This document shows, in pieces, positions 25,101 through 34,639 of a stretch of DNA of 64,000 nt (the first letter of the stretch is position 1; every line of letters begins with the position of its first letter). The stretch is from Salminus brasiliensis. Its lineage: Eukaryota > Chordata > Actinopteri > Characiformes > Bryconidae. The notes beneath the pieces are model-generated. The model was not told where the DNA came from. It was given only the letters and a program-made list of their open reading frames with translations, and searched no databases. A program made the position numbers and the translations under genes. The stretch spans positions 21,718,943 through 21,782,942 of the forward strand of contig NC_132887.1 of assembly GCF_030463535.1 (NCBI RefSeq), given 5' to 3'.

Positions 25101-28100
25101 CTCCATCAACTTATACCTCAGGTATGTCATAAATCAGCTCCATCAGCAGCTCATACCTCAGGTATGTCATTAAGCAGCTACATCAGCAGCGCATACTTCA
25201 GGCATGTCATAAAGCAGCTACATTAGCAGCTCATACCTCAGGTGTGTCATAAAGCAGCTCCATCAGCTCATATCCCAGGTGTGTCATGAATCAGCTTCAT
25301 CAGCAGCTCATACCTCAGGCATGTCATAAAGCAGCTACATCAGCAGCTCATAAAGCAGTTCCATCAGCTCATATCCCAGGTATGTAATAAAGCAGCTCTA
25401 TCAGCTTATACCTCAGGTATGTCATAAAGAAGCTCCATCAGCAGCGCAAACCTCAGGCATGTCATAAAGCAGCTCCATCAGCTCATATCCCAGGTTTGTC
25501 ATAAAGCAGCTCCATCAGCTCATATCCCAGGTTTGTCATAAAGCAGCTCCATCAGCTCATATCCCAGGTATGTCATAAATCAGCTGCATCAGCAGCTCAT
25601 AACTCAGGTATGTCATAAAGCAGCTACATCAGCAGCTCATATCCCAAGTATGTCATAGATCAGCTACATCAGCATGTCATAAAGCAGCTCCATCAGCTTA
25701 TACCTCAGGAATGTCATAAATCAGCTACATCAGCAGCTCATACCTAAGGTTTGTCATAAAGCAGCTCCATCAGCAGCTCATATCTCAGGTATGTCATAAA
25801 GCAGCTCCAACAGCTTATACCTCAAGTATGTCATAGATCAGCTACATCAGCATGTCATAAAGCAGCTCCATCAACGTATACCTCAGGTATGTTATAAATC
25901 AGCTCCATCAGCAGCTCATACCTCAGGTATGTCATAAATCAGCTCCATCAGCAGCTCATACCTAAGGTGTGTCATAAAGCAGCTCCATCAGCTCATATCT
26001 CAGGTATGTCATAAAGCGGCCCCATCAGCAGCTCATACCTCAGGTGCGTCATAAAGCAGCTCCATCAGCTCATATCTCAGGTATGTCATAAAGCGGCTCC
26101 ATCAGCAGCTCATACCTCAGGTGTGTCATAAAGCAGCTCCATCAGCAGCTCATACTTCAGGTATGTCATAGAGCAGCTCCATCAGCAGCTCATACCTCAG
26201 GTATGTCATAGAGCAGCTCCATCAGCTCATATCTCAGGTATGTCACAGAGCAGCTCCATCAGCAGCTCATATCTCAGGTATGTCATAAATCAACTACATC
26301 CGCAGCTCATACCTAAGGTATGTCATAGATCAGCGACATCAGCATGTCATAAAGCAGCTCCATCAACTTATACCTCAGGTATGTCATAAATCAGCTACAT
26401 CAGCAGCTCATACCTAAGGTGTGTCATAAAGCAGCTCCATCAGCTCATATCCCAGATATGCCATAAAGCAGCTCCATCAGCAGCTCATATCTCAGGTATG
26501 TCATTAAGCAGCTCCATCAGCTCATATCTCAGGTATGTCATAAAGCAGCTAAATTAGCCTTGGAGTTCCTGTAATCAGTACATATTAGGCTCACAGCAGG
26601 AACATAAAGTCATAAAGTAGTTCCATAAAATAAAGCACATTCCCATAGACTATAAATGTACGTAAATATATTCATGACTAATTGTATTTTTTTTTTATCT
26701 CACATGATAAAATACATATTTTTCGGGTTAGCTTTAAATCGCTAATACATTAATGTGGCTATTTTAGCCTTGTAGCAAAACAAAACAGATAAACACAGGG
26801 TAAGGGGAAAATGACAGTCGATTAAGCTGGTTGGCCAGCATGACCAGCCTAACCATGCTGGTCCACCAGTATGACTAGCTTGATCACACGGTCTTTAGCC
26901 AAAGCTAAATTCTTTGGGCATAAATCATTCCAAAAAATAACCAAGGACAAAGTCAAGGTCTATTGTGGACGATAACAGATCCATAAAGCAGAGTGGTGGA
27001 TGGGAAGGGCACAGCTCACCCTCTTTCCTTGCAGTCAGCTTCATGGACACCACATCAGATCCAGAGTTGGTCTCACTCATGGCCAATGCACCTACATGTT
27101 CTCCTGTTATCAACTGGAAGAAAAACATACAGCGAATCATGCTGTTCATGCCTCTTCGTTTTAATGTACAGAGGCTAGGAAATCTTTTTAGAAGGTGTTA
27201 TGAGAGCAGTCTGCCTTTCTGTTTACTTTATCATAATTATCATTTCATTTTAATGAAGACAGACAGATGGAACACATCTGAACATCTGTCTACATTAACA
27301 AGGGATACAGAGAGAACTGTGAACCTTGTTTAATTTGCCCTAAACATTACAGTTCACGCAGCTTCCCTCATACAGACAAAAAAAACAACATTATTTAAAT
27401 TCCTACCTTCGGCATGTACTTCTCTTTCTGCTTCTGGTTGCCATTGCGCACCAGCTGATTGACACATAGATTAGAATGTGCACCATAGCTGAGCCCAACA
27501 GCTGCAGACACCCGAGACACCTCCTCCATCACAATCACATGATCAAGGTAGCCCAATCCCGTGCCTCCATACTCCACTGTGGGGAGAGAACATGGATGAA
27601 GAGAGAACAAGCCTTACCTTGATGACTTCAGGTGAAATCAGGTTACACCAGAGAACTTGTAGTGAGGAGAACTACCGCTGGATTATGTCTTTTGGTTTCT
27701 TTAGATGCTAGAGAGTCCAAAATGAATAGGTCAATGTGGTGAGCATGAAGAGCCAATAAGAACTCATGAGCCCTACGACTGTTCAAACATAGCCACATAT
27801 ACATAACACATTCATAAAGACTCTCTCCCGCTCACCCTGTAGTGTTCCTTAGGTCATTTTTTAGTAGAACTGAGGAACAGGAAGAGGCTGGGCTTCTCAC
27901 TGACTGGCTTTGGTTAAACTCCAAAGATAAAGATTCCAATAGCTGTTGTATAGACGCATGAATAGAGGGTATGCATGTAATGTCACAGTTGGTGGGAGTC
28001 ACTGCGGCCAAGCCCACTAAGTGGCAAAAAGACTGACTGTTTGGCAGTGTTAGAATTCAGAGCGAATGCCGCCAAGTACCAAACCATGGGGAAGAGCTGT

Positions 28101-31100
28101 TGTGTGACTGACTGTGCAAAAAAGATTCAGCAAGAATTCAGAGCTATCCTTTTACAGACTGATGAACTGCTGCAATTCGTAGAAACAGCTGGAATCCAGG
28201 CATCAAAATGTGTAGGAGCTCACTACTTGGTGATGTTACAGTTTAAAAACAAGCAAGGGGAAGGGAAAAAAAACCAACAAAACAAGCCCACCATAGTTAT
28301 CAGCTTACCAACGTGCTAAGTTGAATAAAAATGGAGAGCAAGCAAACCTGGATGAACCAGTTACCTAAATGTGCCTGAAAACAGTCGAAAACACTCCCAA
28401 GACCATTCGCTCAACTCTGTGTTCTCGGATATGAGGTTTTATCCTTTAAACAGATGTGATTTGAGCCTCTTTTAGCTGAAAGTTCCTGGTTACACATTAA
28501 TATCCATGGACTATGGGTTTTTTAGTCATTTTGATGGATCAATACAGTCCAACTGCCTTTAATTCGAGCAGATAATCGCTTGTTCCATTCCTGGTTTGGC
28601 CATTTCTTCAGGTAAACGCAGCCATGCTGCAGAATACTTTGCCCCTCAGTTCGACTGGCTCGAGTCGTCGTTCCCTCTGGCATCAGTGGCCAGTGCGAGA
28701 AGTCAATTCTCTGTTAATCTTCACTACAGGGGTTCAAGTACATCCCACAAAGTTAGCGGTTTCTGAGATGCTTCCACCCTTTGCCTGATACCCTATTACC
28801 ATGCCTTTTTGGACATCAGACAGATCGTGTCCATTACAGTCATTCTGAACACTGCTACAACTGACTGGTGTGCACGCATTTTTAAATGTGCAGCAAACAT
28901 ATGGCACCTGTTGCGTTCCTGGTCGAGTTAATTCCAAACCAGGGGTGTGGGCATAATATTCAGATATGATGTAGACAGTAGGCGAAAGGGGATAGCATCT
29001 CAGAAACCACTAACTTTTTGGGATGTTCTAGAGCCGCCATAGTGAACACCTAATTACAGTCCACGTTTTTGCTCTAGATGTAGCACTACTTGTTGCCAGT
29101 TTGGATAACTCACGACTGTCTGGGGTTTCCTGAAGACTTTGCTTTAGGGAACCAACAGTGATGGAACCAAGACGGTGTTGTGACATATCCTATCCCCACA
29201 GACACATCTCATCCCCTCTGACATCATCTTACAGAAGGACCATTTAGGACCCAATACGTTAGTCAGCAGCTGGTCCACCCCCTTGACTGTATTAGCTATC
29301 ATGCTACTAGTTAGCCAGTCAAGCTTATTCCCCTTCAATGGTATTAGCTAGCATGCTTACTGTTTAGCCAGCCAAGTTGCCCCCCACCTTCACAGTGTGT
29401 TTAATCTAGTGGTTGTTGTTTTTCATTTTATCACTTTATTATTTTATATGGATCCCAATTACCTGCTGATCTTGCGCAAGGTTAGCTCGATAGTGGACAG
29501 CAAGTGCATGATAGCTAGCTTTGCCTGTTGGTATCAGCTTTATACGCCAGCGTAGCAACAACAATATTACATTGTTGAACTTAAAAGCTAATATGTGATC
29601 CACATTTAATAAACAAAGGTAAATAACAATGCTTTATCCAGAAAAAAAAATCTCAGCAATGATCAGTAAATCTTAAATTTTGATCTGGCTTAAGTATGAC
29701 AGCCGCGTGAAGATGGCCAAATAATCACGTAAAAGATTTTAACCGATGAAACATTTGGGGGGATAGGATGTGTCCAGGGGGAAAGAATGTGTCACGACAC
29801 CGGCTTTCGATAGAACCCTCGGAGTACCTTGCATTAACATGCGTTTCATGTATAGATTTTATATCATTAAAATAAAGCCTAGTTACAGAAAATGCATTCC
29901 ATTTACACTTGTGTTGAATATGGTCCAGATACATCTGCATGTGCTCAGAGCGTCCAATAGCAATATGATCACAGTGTGTCCTAGGAGTGTTAACATCTGG
30001 CTTATCCTGTGGTCAAACTGGAACGTGATCCAGTCACCAAAAACACACATGTTGATGCAAGGTGTAAACTGCCTCTTTAAGACCCTCTCAGATACACGTT
30101 CTTCCACATCTGACCAAAATAGCTGAGAAAATCTCTTGCCTGGAGCTGTGATCCCAAGCAGTCCGAGTTCACCCGCCTCCTTCCAAAACTCCTAAAAAAG
30201 AAGAAGTTCACTTAAATTGAGTTTCACCATCTGTGTGCAAGTTCACATGTAGGGTAGTTATAAAGCAAACATTTACCAACACATTTAAGCATGACTAAAC
30301 TAAAAAGTGGTGCACCACTCAAGCCAGTTCTTACTAAGCTTTTAGCTTAGCAGCTACCAAACATATTACACCACTACCTCCTGACCGGGTGTAAGTGCTA
30401 AGTAAACACAAACCACTTGAGTGCCTTTTCTGGACATTACCTGGTGGAGCTGTATGTCATTTGTATAGATGATAAACCAGACTTTATCTTGCCAGCCCTC
30501 CTATTACAAAGTCCAGGTAATGTCCAAGTGAGCCCATGTTTGAATAGAGCAGGTCACTTTCTGGAGAATTCACAGTACCTAAACCAATGCATAAGATCTC
30601 CCGTAGTAAGAGGGCCCTGTGGCTGTACGCTAGATGTGTGAAAGGGAAATTCCTGGAGTTCAAATGTGAAAACAACCACAGAGACCATGAAGAGAACACA
30701 CACGAAAGTCTATGTTGATTACTTAAAGCAGAAAAATGCGAGAAATGGGCGCCCCCTACATTTGGGAAGAGTAATTCGCGCTTTGAGCCTGCACTGATGG
30801 AGGCACTTTACACGTGCATTTCTGGACAAGCTGGAAGAAACAGAACAGTCACTAAAAGTGAAAGAAGCATGTGGACTGACACGGTAGAGTAATATTACAA
30901 GATCTGATACCAATATGGTATGCAGCATTATGCAGAGGTACGCAGTTCTTGCAAGTTTTGGCCTGTCTGTTTTACACAGTGAACTGTGCACTGTGCCGAG
31001 CCTGGAATAGCAACGATGGAGACGTTATTCTCCCTATTACAGGCCAGTGGAGCAGCACAATGATTTTATAGCTGTTTAATATAAGGTAGAAACGCTACTT

Positions 31101-32641
31101 CAAGACCATGTGAATAATGTTACTTTAATTTAGTTGCAGCAACTACACACAAATACTTATCCCCCTAGGCTGCGGTTTCACCATCAGCCCTAATCAGTAC
31201 ACTGTTTAAAACGTTCAGCTCCAAACTTTCACATATCTTTTATTTACATTATGGCATTTGAGAGTCAAAGAACCCTTTGTAAGTCCTTTACAGCAAAATG
31301 TACAAGATGTCAAGAATGCCAACAAGGGCACTTGCGTGGTAACTTACCCTCATGCGTGGAAACTCATTTGACTTGTCAATTTCATCAGCATAGGGGGCAA
31401 GCCTTTCCTGACAGAACCTCTGAACTGTCTGTCTGAGCTGGAGAGAAGAAAAAAAGAACATCAGCGAGTGTTGACCCAGCTGCTCCCAGCAGGTGAATTT
31501 AAACACGCAACGCCGAAGTGCCTAAGCATCGACCCCAATGGTGACCAGAGTTGCAAAGGTGACCGTAGAAGAAAAAGCATCTGGCAGTTCATACACACTG
31601 CAGAACGTGGTCACAAGCATCTACCAATAGAATGGATGGCTCTGGGACAGCTGCACATGAGCCTGAGATTCAGCATACCCAAATCTAAAGCCTTATGTGA
31701 GGCAGTGGAGCTGCATTCTCGAGATGGACCACCACCTAGTGTAAGTCTTCTCAGAAGAGTAGAGGCTGTTGCTACAGCAAAGTATGGGGGGGTGGGTGGG
31801 GGGGTCCCTAATAATATCTCTAATTTCAGATGAATCAGTAGTCGGGCAGGTGTCTACATACTTTTGGACATACCGCCTTGAGTTTTTTTCTCTATTCCCA
31901 TTTGGCAGAAGCATATTTAAATATTCTAAATATCTAAACATACTTTATGGGCACCTAATGTCACCTTTAAATGAATGGAAAGGTGCTTCGACCAATCAAA
32001 ACCGTCCGTGCGAACACGCCCCCCCCCCTTACTCCACCAGGACCAGCATCAGTGTCGCCTCTCTAAAGCGAGTCAAACTCATTTTAAAAGACATTAACGG
32101 GGTGTAAGATGTATAAAAAATAAATATAATTTGCTGTTACATTTGATAGCATCCGCTCAGAGCTATTATCAAATGATGTACAAGGTCACGCGTGACGTCA
32201 CACATAGGCGCTACCTTGCAAGCCAGACGACAGTCCAGCAGTCCTGCAGAGTTTCTGAAGGACCTGCATAAGACACCCCCCCCCCTGCATAACCTAACAT
32301 ACCTGATATAGCCATTAAAGTATATAAGCAGGTGCTGAAGCCCAGCCGTTTATCTAGCTAGCTGACTAACTAAGCTATCAACACCACTTCATTCAGATGC
32401 ACACCGTGCCTGCAGATGTAGCTAGCGGTGTGAGCTATGTGCTCCATGCCGGCCCGTGGTTCTGATCAGAGATCCCGACACTCATGACAGTATTTACTGA
32501 GGCTCTGTCTACCTGGATTTGCTCATCTGTGAGCCCGTTTACGATGTCGTCCACGGGAATAGCTCCAACACATCCACGTCGAGGAACAGAAACAGCTGAC
32601 AGTCTTTTTGCAAGTCGTAAGACTCCCCTAGCAGCAAACAT
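16868..32641 (-). CDS. ivd: Isovaleryl-CoA dehydrogenase, mitochondrial (12 coding exons, complete)
   Basis: Flavoprotein of the acyl-CoA dehydrogenase family; it oxidises isovaleryl-CoA to 3-methylcrotonyl-CoA in leucine breakdown in the mitochondrial matrix and passes electrons to ETF. Twelve exons join in frame to 1251 nt, or 416 residues plus stop, close to the roughly 425 of mammals. Residues 1-23 are rich in Arg/Ala/Ser without acids, as in a matrix presequence. Family signature 1 is [13 protein letters not shown] (about 158-170). Signature 2 is [20 protein letters not shown], spanning the exon 11/12 junction. The IVD-specific catalytic Glu sits in GLDLERLVL at about residue 276, and [12 protein letters not shown] replaces the catalytic EGT of MCAD; together these separate IVD from other family members. 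The ATG at 32641 is in a CCACCATGT context, and an in-frame TAA lies upstream at 32678-32680. Introns hold repeats and one GC donor. Divergent neighbour: itpka. Confidence 0.97.
17002..18218 (-). other. ivd: ivd intron 11
   Basis: Intron between exons 11 and 12. Contains a G-rich tract (17077-17100), an ACT trinucleotide run (about 17323-17363) and poly-A (about 17461-17499) followed by GAGAGCTACCTTTCT-type direct repeats. Confidence 0.8.
18219..18291 (-). CDS. ivd: ivd coding exon 11
   Basis: 73 nt, [20 protein letters not shown] then IQCL plus one base. Acceptor TTGTTGTAG, donor GTGAGT. It is the first half of family signature 2. Confidence 0.94.
18422..18526 (-). CDS. ivd: ivd coding exon 10
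   Basis: 105 nt, [20 protein letters not shown] then [15 protein letters not shown]. Acceptor CCTCTAG, donor GTGAGT, phase 0 at both ends. Confidence 0.95.
19092..19152. repeat. (AT)n microsatellite
   Basis: Uninterrupted AT dinucleotide run of about 61 bp. Confidence 0.95.
20700..21420 (+). mobile_element. L2/CR1-type LINE reverse-transcriptase fragment
   Basis: Plus-strand frames read [10 protein letters not shown], then [27 protein letters not shown], and after frame changes NKDKTDYF and [12 protein letters not shown]. These align in order with the non-LTR reverse transcriptase pattern (GVPQGS, YADDTQIY, NLGV). The catalytic YADD is altered to HVDN and the frame is broken, so it is dead. 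Antisense to ivd. Confidence 0.75.
21807..21888 (-). CDS. ivd: ivd coding exon 9
   Basis: 82 nt, [20 protein letters not shown] then QKIGLFQ, C-terminal helical domain. Acceptor TTTTAACAG, donor GTGAGT. Confidence 0.95.
21997..22090 (-). CDS. ivd: ivd coding exon 8 (catalytic Glu)
   Basis: 94 nt, [20 protein letters not shown] then [10 protein letters not shown]. It contains the Glu expected to be the catalytic base of IVD. Acceptor GATTTCAG; donor GTAATG, chosen so that GG joins C of exon 9 (Gly-Ile-Met). Confidence 0.95.
22220..22316 (-). CDS. ivd: ivd coding exon 7
   Basis: 97 nt, [20 protein letters not shown] then [12 protein letters not shown], nearly identical to vertebrate IVD. Acceptor TCTCAAAG, donor GTGTGT, phase 1 end. 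Confidence 0.96.
22447..22577 (-). CDS. ivd: ivd coding exon 6
   Basis: 131 nt, [20 protein letters not shown] and on to SAFIIEK: the beta-barrel domain with the FAD-contacting KFWITNG motif. Acceptor CCTTTTAG, donor GTTAGT. Confidence 0.95.
22578..27019 (-). other. ivd: ivd intron 5, mostly a 40-bp minisatellite
   Basis: Intron between exons 5 and 6; the array listed separately fills about 80% of it. A short palindromic repeat of GACCAGC/GCTGGT motifs lies at about 26825-26885. Confidence 0.85.
23030..26560. repeat. 40-bp minisatellite with higher-order duplication
   Basis: About 88 units of GTCATAAAGCAGCTCCATCA, GCAGCTCATACCTCAGGTAT (40 bp) or a 37-bp form lacking one AGC. The edges (to about 23450) are degenerate. 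Marked variant blocks recur in the same order: CAAGTATGTCATAGATCAGC at about 23989, 24349 and 25645, GTCATGAATCAGCTTCATCA at about 23700 and 25286, and GTCACAGAGCAGCTCC at about 24984 and 26243. This indicates a 1.2-1.6 kb tandem duplication. Confidence 0.93.
27020..27113 (-). CDS. ivd: ivd coding exon 5
   Basis: 94 nt, [20 protein letters not shown] and on to LTARKE. It carries acyl-CoA dehydrogenase signature 1, which contacts FAD and substrate. Acceptor TCTTCCAG, donor GTGAGC, with one base of a split Gly codon. Confidence 0.96.
27407..27576 (-). CDS. ivd: ivd coding exon 4
   Basis: 170 nt, from [13 protein letters not shown] through [19 protein letters not shown] to KEKYMPK (about residues 91-147), the substrate-binding N-terminal domain. 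Acceptor CCCCACAG, donor GTAGGA. Confidence 0.96.
28083..28125 (+). pseudogene. Possible THAP-domain fragment
   Basis: ATG followed by [13 protein letters not shown]. The CxxxC spacing after MGKSCC resembles the first zinc-binding half of fish THAP proteins. The downstream sequence does not continue the domain. Weak. Confidence 0.2.
28734..29035. mobile_element. Fold-back Tc1-like remnant
   Basis: Minus strand reads [20 protein letters not shown] then SETANFVGC, the N-terminal helix-turn-helix start of a Tc1-like transposase. About 250 bp away the plus strand reads [14 protein letters not shown], the same segment in opposite orientation. The two form an imperfect inverted repeat. Confidence 0.7.
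29164..29816. mobile_element. Putative DNA element with inverted arms
   Basis: Left arm has ACGGTGTTGTGACATATCCT; the right arm (29755-29816), reverse-complemented, has CCGGTGTCGTGACACATTCT, and both continue into related TATCCCC/GACACAT segments. No transposase seen. Family unassigned. Confidence 0.4.
30140..30191 (-). CDS. ivd: ivd coding exon 3 (GC donor)
   Basis: 52 nt encoding [17 protein letters not shown] plus one base. Acceptor TTTTTTAG. The donor is GCAAGA after CCAG, a GC-AG intron. The one-base overhang joins TG at the start of exon 4 to make Val, giving TAPVEYGG where the family has TAPVQYGG, so the frame requires this donor. Confidence 0.93.
30192..31347 (-). other. ivd: ivd intron 2
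   Basis: Contains, at about 30770-31085, a dispersed repeat related to sequences at 42240-42480 and 52390-52640 (shared GCATTATGCAGAG / CAGAGTAATATTA motifs). No exon seen. Confidence 0.7.
31348..31437 (-). CDS. ivd: ivd coding exon 2
   Basis: Residues 44-73 ([20 protein letters not shown] and on to NEFPRMR), the N-terminal helical domain. Acceptor TCTCCAG, donor GTAAGT, phase 0 at both ends. Confidence 0.95.
31690..31875 (+). mobile_element. Tc1-like transposase C-terminal remnant and 3' end
   Basis: Encodes [17 protein letters not shown], matching the Tc1 C terminus (family pattern SLPRRVEAVIAAKGG), then GGCAGGTGTCTACATACTTT and TGGACATA, as at Tc1 ends. Stops and G-run expansion show it is a fossil. 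Confidence 0.7.
31786..31804 (+). other. G-quadruplex-like tract
   Basis: Runs of 7, 3 and 7 G separated by single T bases. This sequence class folds into G-quadruplexes; here it is on the non-template strand opposite to ivd transcription. Confidence 0.5.
32513..32641 (-). CDS. ivd: ivd coding exon 1
   Basis: Residues 1-43: basic presequence, then [15 protein letters not shown], matching the start of the mature vertebrate enzyme. The exon ends CAG before donor GTAGAC (phase 0). Confidence 0.95.
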
Positions 32642-32728
32642 GGTGGAGCAGCAGGGGGGTAACAACTGGGGCAATGTTTAAAAGCAAGTGTTTAGAGCAG
32701 CCGGTCAATTACACAACTGTCTTACTGT

Positions 32729-32729
<1 letters not shown>

Positions 32730-32759
<30 letters not shown>
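32730..32759. repeat. (AC)n microsatellite
   Basis: AC dinucleotide run about 90 bp upstream of the ivd start codon, possibly within its promoter. Confidence 0.9.
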
Positions 32760-33537
32760 GCCTGCTAAGTAAGAGCTCAGACTTCTCTTATTCTGCCGCC
32801 TCTGATCTAAACACCATACATGTATACTGCCCCCTATTGAACAGGAGGAGGTCGCTTCTCTTCTGGGGTCAGAAAACTTGCAAATGAGTGAATTTCGAGG
32901 TTGCTGTGATTAGCATGAGTGTGGGTCACGTAGACAGGTCTTGTAATAGCTACATAACTATTATAACTTCATCATAAGAGAATGGTTTTATACACTCTTG
33001 TGAAACAAGTGCTGCGCTGAGTGAAGGGCCTGGATTTTCCGGAGTCGACTCTGACTCCCGACTCTTACCGCTGGAATGAATCAATGAATCATTATTGAAC
33101 ATTTAAACTCGTTTAAAGTATTTTAAAGTTCTATTAATTATATTATTCATATTATTAAAGTTTTATTCCGTTGAAAAAATGTTTATTTTCCGCTTTTCAC
33201 GAAACTGTCTTTTCGCCTTGTTTGAATTTCTCGTTCCACCTTAAATGGGTCTACAGGCGCCTGAACGCTGCATCTGCGACCCGCATGGGTGTGGGTGACG
33301 TAGACAGGCCCTATGGGACGTAAATAACATAATCATAAGATAATGATTTTTTACACACGTGTATATTTATGTTAGAGCTGATGCAAAAAGTAGTAGAGCA
33401 GGGGTGAGCATGGTTGTATATGGTTGTATTTGAAGTTTTCGAAGGAACAGAATTAAAGTCATCACGTGGGACTGTCTCTCTTCAATGTCTGTTTAATTTT
33501 CTATGAGTTAATTAGTTAATCTATTAGGTTATGATAT

Positions 33538-33538
<1 letters not shown>

Positions 33539-33583
<45 letters not shown>
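33539..33583. repeat. (AT)n microsatellite
   Basis: AT dinucleotide run of about 45 bp. Confidence 0.95.
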
Positions 33584-33585
<2 letters not shown>

Positions 33586-34056
33586 GCACATTAAATAACC
33601 TCTAAACTATGTTTCCTAACTCCAACAGCACAGTACTCAAGCAACCAACCCAACAAAGTGAGTACTTAAGTGCGAAAATTAAATACATTTTATATAATAT
33701 AAAACAGTTATACCGACCCTACCGTGGACACACAGCCGTACACACTTGTTTTGTCACCTAATTCAAAGTACATGAAGGAGACAGGGCGCAATAGGACCTG
33801 CGGGAGGCGCTGTTGCTTCTGCTCTGTTGCTTCCTGAACTGCTGTGGCTCTTTGGCTGCTGCGCTGAGTGAAGAGCCTGGATTTCCTGGAGTCGACACCG
33901 ACTCCAACTCTCTTGCCGCTGGAGTGAATCAATAAACCATTATTAAGCATTTAAACTAAATTATTTAAAATAATTTAAAGTCAATTTTTATTTTGTTAAA
34001 ATACGTTTTATTTTCCTCTTTTCACGAGGCTGAAGTTGGCTTATTTGAATATTTAG

Positions 34057-34130
34057 TTCCACCTTAAATTGTGCTACAGGTACCTTAACTAGTGTTCTGC
34101 TAGTAAACTGCTGCACCGTTTAAGGTGGAA
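34057..34130. mobile_element. 74-bp palindromic MITE-like element
   Basis: Starts TTCCACCTTAAAT and ends GTTTAAGGTGGAA, an inverted repeat with a short unmatched centre. A left half also occurs at about 33234. A very short non-autonomous DNA element or regulatory palindrome; family not assigned. Confidence 0.45.
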
Positions 34131-34639
34131 GGGGAAATTCTGAATAAAAATAATGTAAAAAAAAAAATTATTATTTACATGTTTATTCCTATTATTTGTA
34201 ACCCTGATTTTTTTTTGGTTAAAAAAGAGGTTTCTGGCTTTCGAGATTTCGAGATTTGATCCTGTTCATCTTGGCTAGCACTAGCTATTTTCAGATGGAC
34301 ATGGCGAGTACATTAAGAGTTTGACGAGAAACCGATAATGTCGTTAACCGCTCCCTATTCTTCTATATCTCTGTTCAATATTTTACAGTTCCTTTAAAAC
34401 TCATCTAAAGACATTTTATATATTTTTTGTTCGACACTATATTCTTAAAGTGCTTCTAAAATATTGATATTCGTTATTATTAATTATTATTATTATTATT
34501 GATATCATGAGTGCCAATTGCCCCAAATAATCATAATTAGGTCACTTTTTCATCTGTTGCTGCTCTAAACAATCAGGGCGAATATTTAGGGAGGCTAATT
34601 CTCCTGAGGAAAGCCTGCCCCAGACCCCCACGCGTTGAA

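Larger units (their letters stand above)
27577..30139 (-). other. ivd: ivd intron 3 (GC-AG) with transposon debris
   Basis: Begins with a GC donor. Holds a possible THAP-like fragment (28083-28125), a fold-back Tc1 remnant (28734-29035), a direct repeat of GTATTAGCTA-GCATGCT (29289-29395) and inverted arms at 29164-29214 and 29755-29816. Confidence 0.8.
31438..32512 (-). other. ivd: ivd intron 1
   Basis: Carries a Tc1 transposase C-terminal remnant, a G-run tract and otherwise unremarkable sequence. ACGT-rich around 32180-32200. Confidence 0.7.
32642..34639. other. ivd-itpka intergenic region with imperfect tandem duplication
   Basis: Divergent intergenic DNA; the ivd promoter must lie at its left edge. 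It contains a CA run (32730-32759) and an AT run (33539-33583). Segments starting ATGAGTGTGGGTCACGTAGA (32915) and ATGGGTGTGGGTGACGTAGA (33285) are direct repeats. So are the segments beginning GCTGCGCTGAGTGAAG at about 33012 and 33857, which continue for about 230 bp through the TTCCACCTTAAA motif. No further exon was seen. Confidence 0.7.

Noticed and set aside
23030-26560. CRISPR-like regular array
   Set aside because: Whole units repeat with no unique spacers, and the host is a vertebrate; it is a minisatellite.
32641-32674. Upstream extension of ivd to 32674
   Set aside because: The codon there is TTG, not ATG. The ATG at 32641 has a good Kozak context and gives the expected presequence.
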